From the NCBI GenBank assembly GCA_913060895.1, contig CAJXSN010000007.1, positions 62,001 through 126,000 of the forward strand: a stretch of 64,000 nt of DNA, in the 5' to 3' direction. Positions 55,476 through 63,009 of this stretch are shown piece after piece. A model generated the notes under the pieces. The model saw nothing but the letters and a program-made list of their open reading frames with translations. It had not been told where the DNA came from and did no database searches. Each line of letters opens with the position of its first letter. The stretch's first letter is position 1. The translations under genes and the position numbers were made by a program. Source of the DNA: an uncultured Sphingomonadaceae bacterium. GTDB lineage: Bacteria > Pseudomonadota > Alphaproteobacteria > Sphingomonadales > Sphingomonadaceae.

Positions 55476-56465
55476 ATGGCAGAAATAGTCTTGGGCATCG
55501 GCACCTCACACAGCCCGTTACTTACCGTGCCGGGCGGCGATTGGCACAATCGCGCAGCCGCTGACAAGCAGAACCCCCAACTGACTTTGGCTGACGGTCG
55601 TGCGTTGTCTTATGACGAATTGGTTGCCGAGCGCGGCGAGAATTACGCCGAAGAAGCTACACCTGAAAATTTCGTCGAACTGTCCGAAAACAGCCAGGCT
55701 GAACTTAATGCGTTGAAGCAAGCGATTGCGGAGGCACGGCCTGATGTCGTGGTGATCGTTGGGGACGATCAGGCAGAACTCTACAGTCCCGGCAACACGC
55801 CGGCCCTAGGTATCTTCTGGGGCGAAACGATCACCATGCATAACTACCCGACTGAACAGTTGCCGCCGTGGATGAAATCGATGGCCGAAGGCTATGCTAT
55901 GGACGCGCAACACAAGTTTCCAGGACATCCAAAGCTGGCGCTGGATATCATCGAAGGGATGATGGAGCGGGGCGTCGATCTCGCCGTTTGCAAGGACGTA
56001 CCTGACCCGGCGAAAGCCGGGTTTGGCCATGCGTTCGGGTTCCCGGTCAGACGGCTGTTCGGGGAAAATGAGATTCCGATTATCCCCCTCATGCTGAACA
56101 CCTATTTTCCTCCCAACATCCTTTCGGCTGATCGCTGTTTCGATATCGGTAAAATGCTGCGCGAGGCAATCGAAGCAAGCGATACTCAACTAAGGGTCGC
56201 TGTTCTGGCTTCCGGTGGACTCAGCCATTTTGTCGTCGAGGAAGAGCTTGATCAGACGGTGATGGACGGACTGGCCGACCCTGAAGGCAAGAACCTGCGT
56301 TCGATCCCGCGTAAGGCATTGCGGGAAGGATCTTCAGAAATCCTCAACTGGGTCGTTACGGCCGGGGCGGTCTCTCACCTTCCCCTGGATTCAGCAAAAT
56401 ACATCCCGGTGCGTCGCACTGCTGCCGGGACAGGTATCGGGCTCGCTTTTGCGGTGTGGAGATAA
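55476..56465 (+). CDS. LigB-type extradiol ring-cleavage dioxygenase
   Basis: A 329-residue class III extradiol dioxygenase. Start at ATG 55476, after GGGGAGGC. The iron ligand His12 is in GTSHSPLL. The central VVVIVGDDQAELYSPGNTPA, the IIPLMLNTYFPPN stretch and the ASGGLSHFVVEEELD with the catalytic His follow the LigB fold. There is no LigA-like small subunit next to it, unlike protocatechuate 4,5-dioxygenase LigAB. Single-subunit relatives cleave gallate or methylgallate, though those are longer. It probably opens the diol made by the first two enzymes. Confidence 0.87.
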   Translation: MAEIVLGIGTSHSPLLTVPGGDWHNRAAADKQNPQLTLADGRALSYDELVAERGENYAEEATPENFVELSENSQAELNALKQAIAEARPDVVVIVGDDQAELYSPGNTPALGIFWGETITMHNYPTEQLPPWMKSMAEGYAMDAQHKFPGHPKLALDIIEGMMERGVDLAVCKDVPDPAKAGFGHAFGFPVRRLFGENEIPIIPLMLNTYFPPNILSADRCFDIGKMLREAIEASDTQLRVAVLASGGLSHFVVEEELDQTVMDGLADPEGKNLRSIPRKALREGSSEILNWVVTAGAVSHLPLDSAKYIPVRRTAAGTGIGLAFAVWR

Positions 56466-56469
56466 ACCA

Positions 56470-56856
56470 ATGACCAGAAAGAGCATCAATGTCGAAGGGT
56501 TCAGCCATGGCGGTTTGCCGATACCGGCAGCCTCACGGGTTGGGCCTTTGCTAATGACGGGCGGCATTCATGGCCTAGACCTCGAAGCCGGTGAACATGG
56601 CGAAGCTGCCGAACAGATTGGCCGCATGTTTGCGAACCTCGAAAAGATACTGAAGGCCGGCGGGTGCGGGCTCGAAGCAGTCGTCCGGATGACCGTTTAC
56701 GTTAAAACGCCTGAGATCCGACAGGCAATTAACGACGAATGGCTGAAGGCTTTTCCCGATGAAGCATCGCGACCGGCGCGCCATACGCAAAATAACGACC
56801 ACTTGCCTGGGCCTATGCTCGTCCAGTGTGATGCCACAGCCTATGTCGAGGGATAG
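56470..56856 (+). CDS. RidA family protein (YjgF-like)
   Basis: A 128-residue trimeric enamine/imine deaminase family protein: SHGGLPIPAASRVGPLLMTG, then VVRMTVYVKTPEIRQAIN and ARHTQNNDHLPGPMLVQCDATAYV. The Arg used by true RidA for the substrate carboxylate is expected near ARPARHT; whether it is kept is unclear, since a THXN version is present. RidA relatives include 2-aminomuconate deaminases of aromatic pathways. It starts 4 bases after the dioxygenase gene and is coupled. Confidence 0.85.
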   Translation: MTRKSINVEGFSHGGLPIPAASRVGPLLMTGGIHGLDLEAGEHGEAAEQIGRMFANLEKILKAGGCGLEAVVRMTVYVKTPEIRQAINDEWLKAFPDEASRPARHTQNNDHLPGPMLVQCDATAYVEG

Positions 56857-56862
56857 GTGGCA

Positions 56863-57525
56863 ATGACCGATTCAAATTCCATCGCTACCCGATTGCGTGC
56901 ACTGGATACGCCAACCCTATCGGATGCGCTCGACAAGCTGGGCCTGCCCGGTGCAGTTTTCGGCATCGGCCCGTTGACGGTCGTTCAGCCAGTGATCGGT
57001 CGCGCAATTACAGTCAAACTTGGCGCGCCGCTTGCGGGTTTGCCGAAACGTCATTTGGGCGCCGGGGCCATCATGGCTGCAAGAGAAGGCGATGTGATCG
57101 TCGTTGAACACCGCGGTCGGACGGATGTTTCGGGATGGGGCGGGCTGCTTTCGCGTGGCGCATTGGCAAAAGGCGTTTCGGGAGTTCTGGTCGACGGTGC
57201 ATTTCGCGACATCGACGAGGCCCGGGAGTTGGGTTTGCCGATCTACGGTCGGGCAGCCGTCCCGGTGACGGCCAGAGGGCGGGTTGCCGAGCATGATTTC
57301 AACACCGCCATCACTTTCGCCGGAGTAGCGGTGGATCCGGACGACTTCGTGATCGCGGATGGCAGCGGGATCGTCTTCATCAAAAATGAAAAAGCGGATC
57401 GTGTCCTTGACGCAGCGGAAGAAATTTTCGCGCGCGAACAACTTATGGCCGAGGCGATCGATGCTGGAACCCCGATCGGTGAGGTGCTGGGCGCCGATTA
57501 CGAAGATATGCTGAAAGGTAAGTGA
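56863..57525 (+). CDS. RraA/LigK-like protein (second of three)
   Basis: A 220-residue member of the RraA/HMG-CHA aldolase family: LDTPTLSDALDKLGLPGAVF, then GAGAIMAAREGDVIVVEHRG with GWGGLLSRGALAKGVSGVLV and DGAFRDIDEA, the Arg-Asp of the active site. ATG at 56863 (six bases in from a GTG). It differs from the first copy in the DNLW-like region, having ARGRVAEHDFN instead, so the two are not recent duplicates. May handle a different intermediate or regulate RNase E, the other family role. Third gene of the tail operon. Confidence 0.84.
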   Translation: MTDSNSIATRLRALDTPTLSDALDKLGLPGAVFGIGPLTVVQPVIGRAITVKLGAPLAGLPKRHLGAGAIMAAREGDVIVVEHRGRTDVSGWGGLLSRGALAKGVSGVLVDGAFRDIDEARELGLPIYGRAAVPVTARGRVAEHDFNTAITFAGVAVDPDDFVIADGSGIVFIKNEKADRVLDAAEEIFAREQLMAEAIDAGTPIGEVLGADYEDMLKGK

Positions 57526-57532
57526 TATCAGT

Positions 57533-58195
57533 ATGAGTACGACAGATCGCGCCAAGAGACTGATGGAAGCCGGAACCACCGCGATTTCTGATGCGCTGGA
57601 CCGGCTGGGTATCGATGGTCAAGCTTTGGATATTATGCCGGTCGTCCGGTCGATGAAATTCGCCGGTCCGGCCTTTACCATCCGGATGCTTCCGGTGGGG
57701 ACCACACAAGGATCCGTGGGCGATTACATCGACGATGTTGAACCTGGCCAAGTGGTGGTGATCGACAATGATGGCCGAATGGATGCCACCGTTTGGGGAG
57801 ACATTCTTACTTGGGTCGCGAGCGAGCGTGGCATTGCCGGCACGGTCATTGATGGGGTCTGCCGCGATTCCGATCGCTGCGTGGAGTTGAAATACCCCGT
57901 TTTTGCCAGAGGCAACACAATGCGCACGGGTAAGGATCGCGTCACCGCTGATGCCTACAACGTTTCCGTTCAGATCGCAGAAGTACGCGTGGAGCCTGGC
58001 GATTGGCTCGCCGGAGACGCTGATGGCGTGGTTTCGATACCGGCCGACAAGGTCGACGACGTTTTGCGCCTGGCCGAGGAAATCGAGGAGGCCGAGAGTG
58101 CCATCAGGGCGAAGGTGAAGGACGGTATGCGGCTGGACCAGGCACGAGAAAAGCTTGGATACCATTCGTTGCAAACAAAACAAGAAACCAACTGA
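57533..58195 (+). CDS. RraA/LigK-like protein (third of three)
   Basis: A 220-residue paralogue: EAGTTAISDALDRLGIDGQA, then GDYIDDVEPGQVVVIDNDGR, WGDILTWVASERGIAGTVID and the site GVCRDSDRC. It begins 7 bases after the second copy. The three copies retain the Arg-Asp motif (GVRD, AFRD, VCRD) but share few residues elsewhere. Three such genes in one catabolic operon is unusual and suggests either an oligomer of mixed subunits or successive aldol-type or decarboxylation steps. Confidence 0.84.
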   Translation: MSTTDRAKRLMEAGTTAISDALDRLGIDGQALDIMPVVRSMKFAGPAFTIRMLPVGTTQGSVGDYIDDVEPGQVVVIDNDGRMDATVWGDILTWVASERGIAGTVIDGVCRDSDRCVELKYPVFARGNTMRTGKDRVTADAYNVSVQIAEVRVEPGDWLAGDADGVVSIPADKVDDVLRLAEEIEEAESAIRAKVKDGMRLDQAREKLGYHSLQTKQETN

Positions 58196-58227
58196 TAAAT
58201 TGGTGAAAAATTGGGAAGGGGAATATT

Positions 58228-60453
58228 ATGAAGAGGTTCACAAGCAAATCGATTTTTCTGGGGGGCTTAGTCTCGATGTCGGCCCCAGTGCTTGCGCAGG
58301 AAGCGCCGCAAGGACGCGATGAGGAATCCCGCGCTGGCTCCACCGAGATCGTGGTGACTGCGCGCAAGCAGAACGAAACCGTTCTTGATGCTCCCGCCAG
58401 CATAACCGTCCTGACATCCGAAAACCTGGCCGCCAAGAATATCACCAAGGCCAATGAACTGAGCGGGATCGTACCGGGCCTTGTCCAGACGAATGGTAAC
58501 GGCAGCCTTCCGGCAACGACTTTCCGCGGGCTCGGGACGAACTCATCAGTTCCGAGTGCTGAACCATCTGTCGCGTATTTCGTAGACGGGGTCTATTACA
58601 GTCACCTGCGCGACTATACTTCACCGGTCTACGATCTTAGTCATGTCGAGCTTATCAAGGGTACTCAGTCCACCTTGTTGGGCAAGAATACGAGTGTGGG
58701 CGCGATCAGTTTGGTCACCAATCGACCGACAGACTTCTTAGAAGGTTCTATACAGTACACACATAGTTTCGAGATGAATGGCAACCGGTTGGAAGGCTTC
58801 CTGAATGTGCCCGTGTCAGACCGATTACAGGTCCGTGCGTCCTTTTTTGCCAATGATGAAGAGGGGATGGTGTACAATTTGTTCCGTGACAGGAATGAAC
58901 CGGATCTGCGTGATATATCGGGCAGGCTGGCCGTCGCCTGGCAACCTAGCGATACCGTCGATATCGTGCTGCGTTACCAACATGATGATCGTGACCAGCT
59001 TGGGTTTCAATGGGAACTGTTACAGGATCCCTTGGGTATCGTATCTGGTTGGGCGGGGAGCTTTGGTCAGGTGCTTAACACAGTTCCTGATCGACAGAAC
59101 AATACCGGGTCAACCGCCCTTGGCGTCGCCAACGCAGGACCTGAACAGTTCGAAAAGCAGAATACTGATCGCGTAAATGTGCATGCGGAAATCGAACTCG
59201 GGGATCACGTCCTGACGATGCAGACCGCTTATCACGACTGGCAGGCCCCCCGTTATACAGACTTGGATCAGACTGCAGCATACCTGTTTGGGGTTGAAGA
59301 AGACGAGTTTACCAAATCATTCACGCACGAAGTGAGGATCAGTTCGCTTGGCGGGGAGCGTTTGGATTATCTGGCCGGTCTTTTCTATTATTGGAACAAA
59401 TGGGGCAACGGCTACAAGGTAGGCGGCCCGATTAGCAACACTGTGGGTTTTCCGATAACCGGAATAGCCGACACCACGCTGCGGCAGAAAACGGAAGCTT
59501 ATTCGGCGTTCGCTTCAGCAAGCTACGAGGTGTTTGACAATTTCTACGTCGATATCGGCGGCAGGTTTACGCACGAACGCAAAAGAGGTTCGATGGAGCG
59601 TGATGCCAATGGCATCATTGAAGTGATCAGTCTGCCGAGTTTGCCGTTCACTAGGCTCGAACCTCTGAACAACGATTCCTTCGATTACTCTGCTGGTATC
59701 CGTTACGAACCCAGTCCGGATCTTTTGCTCTACGCGACGTATTCGCGCGGCAGCAAAAGCGGTGGCTATCAGGATTCGGTTGCAGTGCCCGAACTCGCTG
59801 CATATTCCTCGGAAACGGCATTTACGACCGAAATTGGCGCTAAGTGGACGATTGACGGAGGTTTCTTGGCGCTCGCATTGTTCAACACGAAGGTCGAAGA
59901 CTTCCAGAACAATTACACCGCTTCGATCGGCGGAATTACCCGGAGCCTGATCGGTAATACCGATATTCGCTCTCGCGGCTTTGAGGCTACTGGTTCTTAC
60001 GGTTTGGCACCTGGCCTACGGGTGGATGGAAGCCTGATTTACGCGGATGGCGAATACCTGGATGACTTCCCGGGCGATGGGTCGGTTGCACTTGAAGGGC
60101 ATCCGTTGACGCGGAACCCAAAATGGACGGGCCAGATTGACCTGAACTACGAAGGACAACTTACCGACGATGTCGAACTGTTCGGTTCGGCGACATTCGA
60201 TTTTGCAAGCGAGGCAGTGCTGCAGTCACTTGTGACACAAGCAATTGCGCCGAAGATGGAGGCACACGAAACTCTCAATAGCCGGCTGGGCTTGCGGTTC
60301 ATGGACGGTTTCGAAGTGGCGGTGATCGGCACCAACCTTACCAATGAAAAATACGTGACTTTCGCCACCGGCATCAGTGCTAGTGGGGGGGCTTACGCCG
60401 GATCGGTTAACCGTGGCAGGGTCATCGCATTGCAAGTGGGATATTCCTTCTGA
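58228..60453 (+). CDS. TonB-dependent receptor (aromatic cluster)
   Basis: A 741-residue outer-membrane receptor. Signal peptide (KRFTSKSIFLGGLVSMSAPV, ending LAQ), plug with EIVVTARKQNETVLDAPASI, FRGLGTNSSV and VDGVYYSHLR, then HVELIKGTQSTLLGKNTSVG, and a barrel finishing VIALQVGYSF with terminal Phe. Last gene of the catabolic operon, so it is expected to import the aromatic compound or its conjugate. Sphingomonads often use such receptors for lignin- and terpene-derived aromatics. A GGGAAGGGG site precedes the ATG. Confidence 0.92.
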   Translation: MKRFTSKSIFLGGLVSMSAPVLAQEAPQGRDEESRAGSTEIVVTARKQNETVLDAPASITVLTSENLAAKNITKANELSGIVPGLVQTNGNGSLPATTFRGLGTNSSVPSAEPSVAYFVDGVYYSHLRDYTSPVYDLSHVELIKGTQSTLLGKNTSVGAISLVTNRPTDFLEGSIQYTHSFEMNGNRLEGFLNVPVSDRLQVRASFFANDEEGMVYNLFRDRNEPDLRDISGRLAVAWQPSDTVDIVLRYQHDDRDQLGFQWELLQDPLGIVSGWAGSFGQVLNTVPDRQNNTGSTALGVANAGPEQFEKQNTDRVNVHAEIELGDHVLTMQTAYHDWQAPRYTDLDQTAAYLFGVEEDEFTKSFTHEVRISSLGGERLDYLAGLFYYWNKWGNGYKVGGPISNTVGFPITGIADTTLRQKTEAYSAFASASYEVFDNFYVDIGGRFTHERKRGSMERDANGIIEVISLPSLPFTRLEPLNNDSFDYSAGIRYEPSPDLLLYATYSRGSKSGGYQDSVAVPELAAYSSETAFTTEIGAKWTIDGGFLALALFNTKVEDFQNNYTASIGGITRSLIGNTDIRSRGFEATGSYGLAPGLRVDGSLIYADGEYLDDFPGDGSVALEGHPLTRNPKWTGQIDLNYEGQLTDDVELFGSATFDFASEAVLQSLVTQAIAPKMEAHETLNSRLGLRFMDGFEVAVIGTNLTNEKYVTFATGISASGGAYAGSVNRGRVIALQVGYSF

Positions 60454-60537
60454 CAAAACAGGGGGCCGGTCGCGATTGCGTGACCTGCCCCGTGCTCACA
60501 ATACCTCCTAAATGCAGCTCTTTAGAACAAGCAGACA

Positions 60538-60660
60538 GTGGACGAGGTAAGGCTCAATTTCGACGAGGAGCCGAGAGGCAAGACACTCGATCTTGCTGCG
60601 ATCCTATCCTCACTGACCGGCGGCAGCTATGTCTATTACTGCGGAACACACCACCGCGAT
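60538..60660 (+). pseudogene. Possible relic of a VanB/PDR-type oxygenase reductase
   Basis: The stretch VRLNFDEEPRGKTLDLAAIL, then SSLTGGSYVYYCGTHH, resembles the C-terminal NAD-domain segment of phthalate/vanillate-type reductases (typically ...HFDDE, LDLAAIL, G-H-Y-CGP). Only about 40 residues can be aligned by eye; no FMN or [2Fe-2S] domain is found around it and no start fits. If right, it is the remains of the electron-transfer partner of the Rieske oxygenase. The continuing frame to 60888 is not recognisable. Confidence 0.4.
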
Positions 60661-61274
60661 GTGATCCTCAGCCAGAAGAAGCAGAATGCGAACAACAAGA
60701 TGTATTTGCTGTTCGAGCTCCAAGAGGACCGCCTAGTCCTTGATTGCCGCTTAGTGCTCAACGGGGCCAACTTGGCTAGCTGCTTGCGGAACATGGAACA
60801 CACGAACCGGCTATCTTGTCGCCCGCACTGGCGCTTTCGTATGGGGTTACGAAGATTCGCCTCAATTGCAACGTCTTCGACGGATTAGAGCTTATGTCGA
60901 CGAAGGCTCCTGCTCGCGTTCGAGAATGCGGTTCAATGAGAATGAGCACAGGGCAATTCTGAGCGCGTCACTCGTGGAAAGGTAAGTCAGCATGTCGCTG
61001 ACGCGCGCGGGTGGGTTAGAGGGCACGTTATAGGCCTCGATGTTCAACCGAACCATGCTCGGAGGTGCGCCTACAAGTCGTTTGCCCGCGAGTATGAAAT
61101 AGACGACGAAACAGTTGGATAACGCAAGATTCGTTCCAGGAAAAAACGCATATTGTGGGGGTACATTCAGTTCAATCACAGAGAATTTGAGCAGCAGCGG
61201 ATTAAATACTACTAGCCGAACGTTTGTTTCATAAGATCCGGTTGATTGCCGGAGCGAGTATGAGGAGAACTGAC
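60661..61274. other. Gap without a recognised gene
   Basis: After the reductase-like fragment an ORF on the minus strand (60892 to at least 61200) reads VRLNIEAYNVPSNPPARVSD and MLTYLSTSDALRIALCSF. It looks protein-like but has no clear start and no family I know. The plus strand shows nothing beyond the ribosome site for the gene at 61275. Treated as unassigned. Confidence 0.35.
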
Positions 61275-61625
61275 ATGAAAACCATATCTGCCAAAATCGC
61301 CGTTGCCGTTCTGGCCATGGGGGCGTCCATCGCACCCGCTATAGCGGGTAACGTACTCTACGAGGAGCAATGGGCGCGCCAACAGGAAACGCAGATATTT
61401 ACCGCGCCGATCGCCGGAATTAAGAACGACTTCTGGTTCGATTATCGCGGCAACATCCTTGAAGCGCAGGAAGAACTGGCCAGCGATCTTCGCCGCGCTA
61501 GTGACCTGGAAGACACCCGAGATGCATGGGAAGAATATGGAGACGAGCTGATTGATGAGCGCAGACACTATGCCAAAGAGATGGCAGAGCGTGGCTACCG
61601 GTTGTGGAGTGTGACCGTCGAGTAA
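61275..61625 (+). CDS. Small exported protein of unknown function
   Basis: A 116-residue protein with a signal peptide (KTISAKIAVAVLAMGASIAP, cut near AIAG). The mature part is highly charged and helical: EEQWARQQETQIFTAPIAGI, DFWFDYRGNILEAQEELASD, LRRASDLEDTRDAWEEYGDE. A strong GAGGAGAAC precedes the ATG. It ends before a strong terminator shared with the sigma/anti-sigma operon. Relevance to envelope stress control is guessed from position only. Confidence 0.75.
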   Translation: MKTISAKIAVAVLAMGASIAPAIAGNVLYEEQWARQQETQIFTAPIAGIKNDFWFDYRGNILEAQEELASDLRRASDLEDTRDAWEEYGDELIDERRHYAKEMAERGYRLWSVTVE

Positions 61626-61653
61626 GCGCTAGCGCACAGTATCATACAACTAC

Positions 61654-61683
61654 GAAAAGGGCTGGAGAAATCCAGCCCTTTTC
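61654..61683. terminator. Bidirectional intrinsic terminator
   Basis: GAAAAGGGCTGGA and TCCAGCCCTTTTC form a perfect 13-base stem with loop GAAA, with T-runs on either strand. It lies 28 bases after the exported-protein stop and 42 bases after the anti-sigma stop on the other strand, so it ends both transcripts. Confidence 0.93.
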
Positions 61684-61724
61684 ATATGCAAAGTTAGGAA
61701 GTACTTTGCGATTTTCGCGAGATA

Positions 61725-62441
61725 TTATTGGTCGCGTATCCACCCGGATTTACGCGCCGCCTCTTCTTCTTCTGCATCAAGCGCGCCGCCTGCAGCCATT
61801 TCCTGCGCTTCGGCCATAATCTCTGACGTACCTGCCTGGCGGAACTCGGTTCCACTCGCTGTACTACCATCGCCTAAGGTCTCGATGCGCCACCCGTTAT
61901 TGTCATGGCAGGCAATGCCGTCTGCATCTTTGCTGGTGTAGGCCCGGCAGAATTCGCCACTGTTGTTCTGGAAAGAGAGCAATATGCGAGTATCAGCAGC
62001 AGCGTCCTGCTGCACAACAAGCTGCGTCTCCAGTGCGCTGGCGAGCTGCGTTCCGGCATAGCCTTCACCTGGTAGATCAGAACCGCCGCGCGGCAGAAAC
62101 ACCGCCACGGCGAGGCTCGCTGCTGCCAACGCCGGGCCCGCCACCCAGCTCCAACGAGGCAGACGGCGCTTTTTCCCCCTTTGCGTCTTCTCGGTAGCGA
62201 AATCGACGACTTCAGCCTCTTTCTGAGAGAGCATGTTAACCAGCCTGTCGGGCACCGGCTGCTCGGCAATCGGCGCAAAGTGCTGCCCAAGGCGATCCTT
62301 CAGCGCCTGATGGGCGGCAAGCTGCGCTTGCAAAGAGGCATCTGTCTCAACCGACGCTTTAATAAAGAGCGCACGCGCACCCGTAATCTCTCCATCGGCC
62401 CAAGATACTAGTTCTTCGGGAGTAATCCTAATATCGTTCAT
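61725..62441 (-). CDS. Transmembrane anti-sigma factor
   Basis: A 238-residue inner-membrane protein. The N-terminal cytoplasmic part (ITPEELVSWADGEITGARAL, then LAAHQALKDRLGQHFAP) has the anti-sigma layout, a single helix WVAGPALAAASLAVAVFLP sits at about residues 98-116, and the periplasmic tail holds GEFCRAYTSKDADGIACHD with two cysteines that could sense redox or bind a ligand. It overlaps the sigma gene by 4 bases (ATGA). It should hold the ECF factor inactive until an envelope signal. Confidence 0.88.
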   Translation of the reverse strand: MNDIRITPEELVSWADGEITGARALFIKASVETDASLQAQLAAHQALKDRLGQHFAPIAEQPVPDRLVNMLSQKEAEVVDFATEKTQRGKKRRLPRWSWVAGPALAAASLAVAVFLPRGGSDLPGEGYAGTQLASALETQLVVQQDAAADTRILLSFQNNSGEFCRAYTSKDADGIACHDNNGWRIETLGDGSTASGTEFRQAGTSEIMAEAQEMAAGGALDAEEEEAARKSGWIRDQ

Positions 62442-62926
62442 ACCGTATCCTCGAGCAGCGCCACCAACGCGTCACGCCCACGAACCAGTCGGGAATTGAG
62501 CGTGCCTACTGGGCAGCCGACAATTCCAGCGGCTTCCTTGTAGGCATAGCCTTCCACCATCACGAGCAGCACAGCTTCGCGCTGGTCCTCCGGCAATTTT
62601 TGCATTGCGCGATCAACGTGTGACAGCTCCACTGTAGCTTCTTGCGCGCCGTCGCTGCCCACACTTATGCCTGCTTCTTCTGCTACGAAGGTCTGACTGT
62701 GGCGGCTGCGGGAACGTGTCTCATCAATCCATAAATTTCGCATGATCCGGTACATCCAACTATCGAGTCGCGTACCATCTTCCCACTTGTCGCGGGAATA
62801 CAGTGCGCGCTCAATCGTCATTTGGCAAAGATCGTCACCGTCGGCAGTTTGACCTGTCAGACCGGCGGCGAAGCGTCGCAGCCGGGGAAGTAGGTCCAGC
62901 ACCTGATTTTCAAACGATGAGTTCAA
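62438..62926 (-). CDS. ECF-family RNA polymerase sigma factor
   Basis: A 162-residue ECF sigma factor of the RpoE type. Region 2 reads ADGDDLCQMTIERALYSRDK and then SWMYRIMRNLWIDETRSR; region 4 reads LPEDQREAVLLVMVEGYAYK and then CPVGTLNSRLVRGRDAL. It is coupled to its anti-sigma factor. The divergent gap to the protease at 63010 is 83 bases and probably holds promoters read by this sigma factor, but no clear ECF -35/-10 pair is assigned. Confidence 0.93.
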   Translation of the reverse strand: MNSSFENQVLDLLPRLRRFAAGLTGQTADGDDLCQMTIERALYSRDKWEDGTRLDSWMYRIMRNLWIDETRSRSRHSQTFVAEEAGISVGSDGAQEATVELSHVDRAMQKLPEDQREAVLLVMVEGYAYKEAAGIVGCPVGTLNSRLVRGRDALVALLEDTV

Positions 62927-63009
62927 ACTGCCTTTGCCTTATGTGGATTAAACGGTTGCCGGTGTACGTTTCATCCATGCTTAATCGAAAATAATGCAAG
63001 AGACATCAT

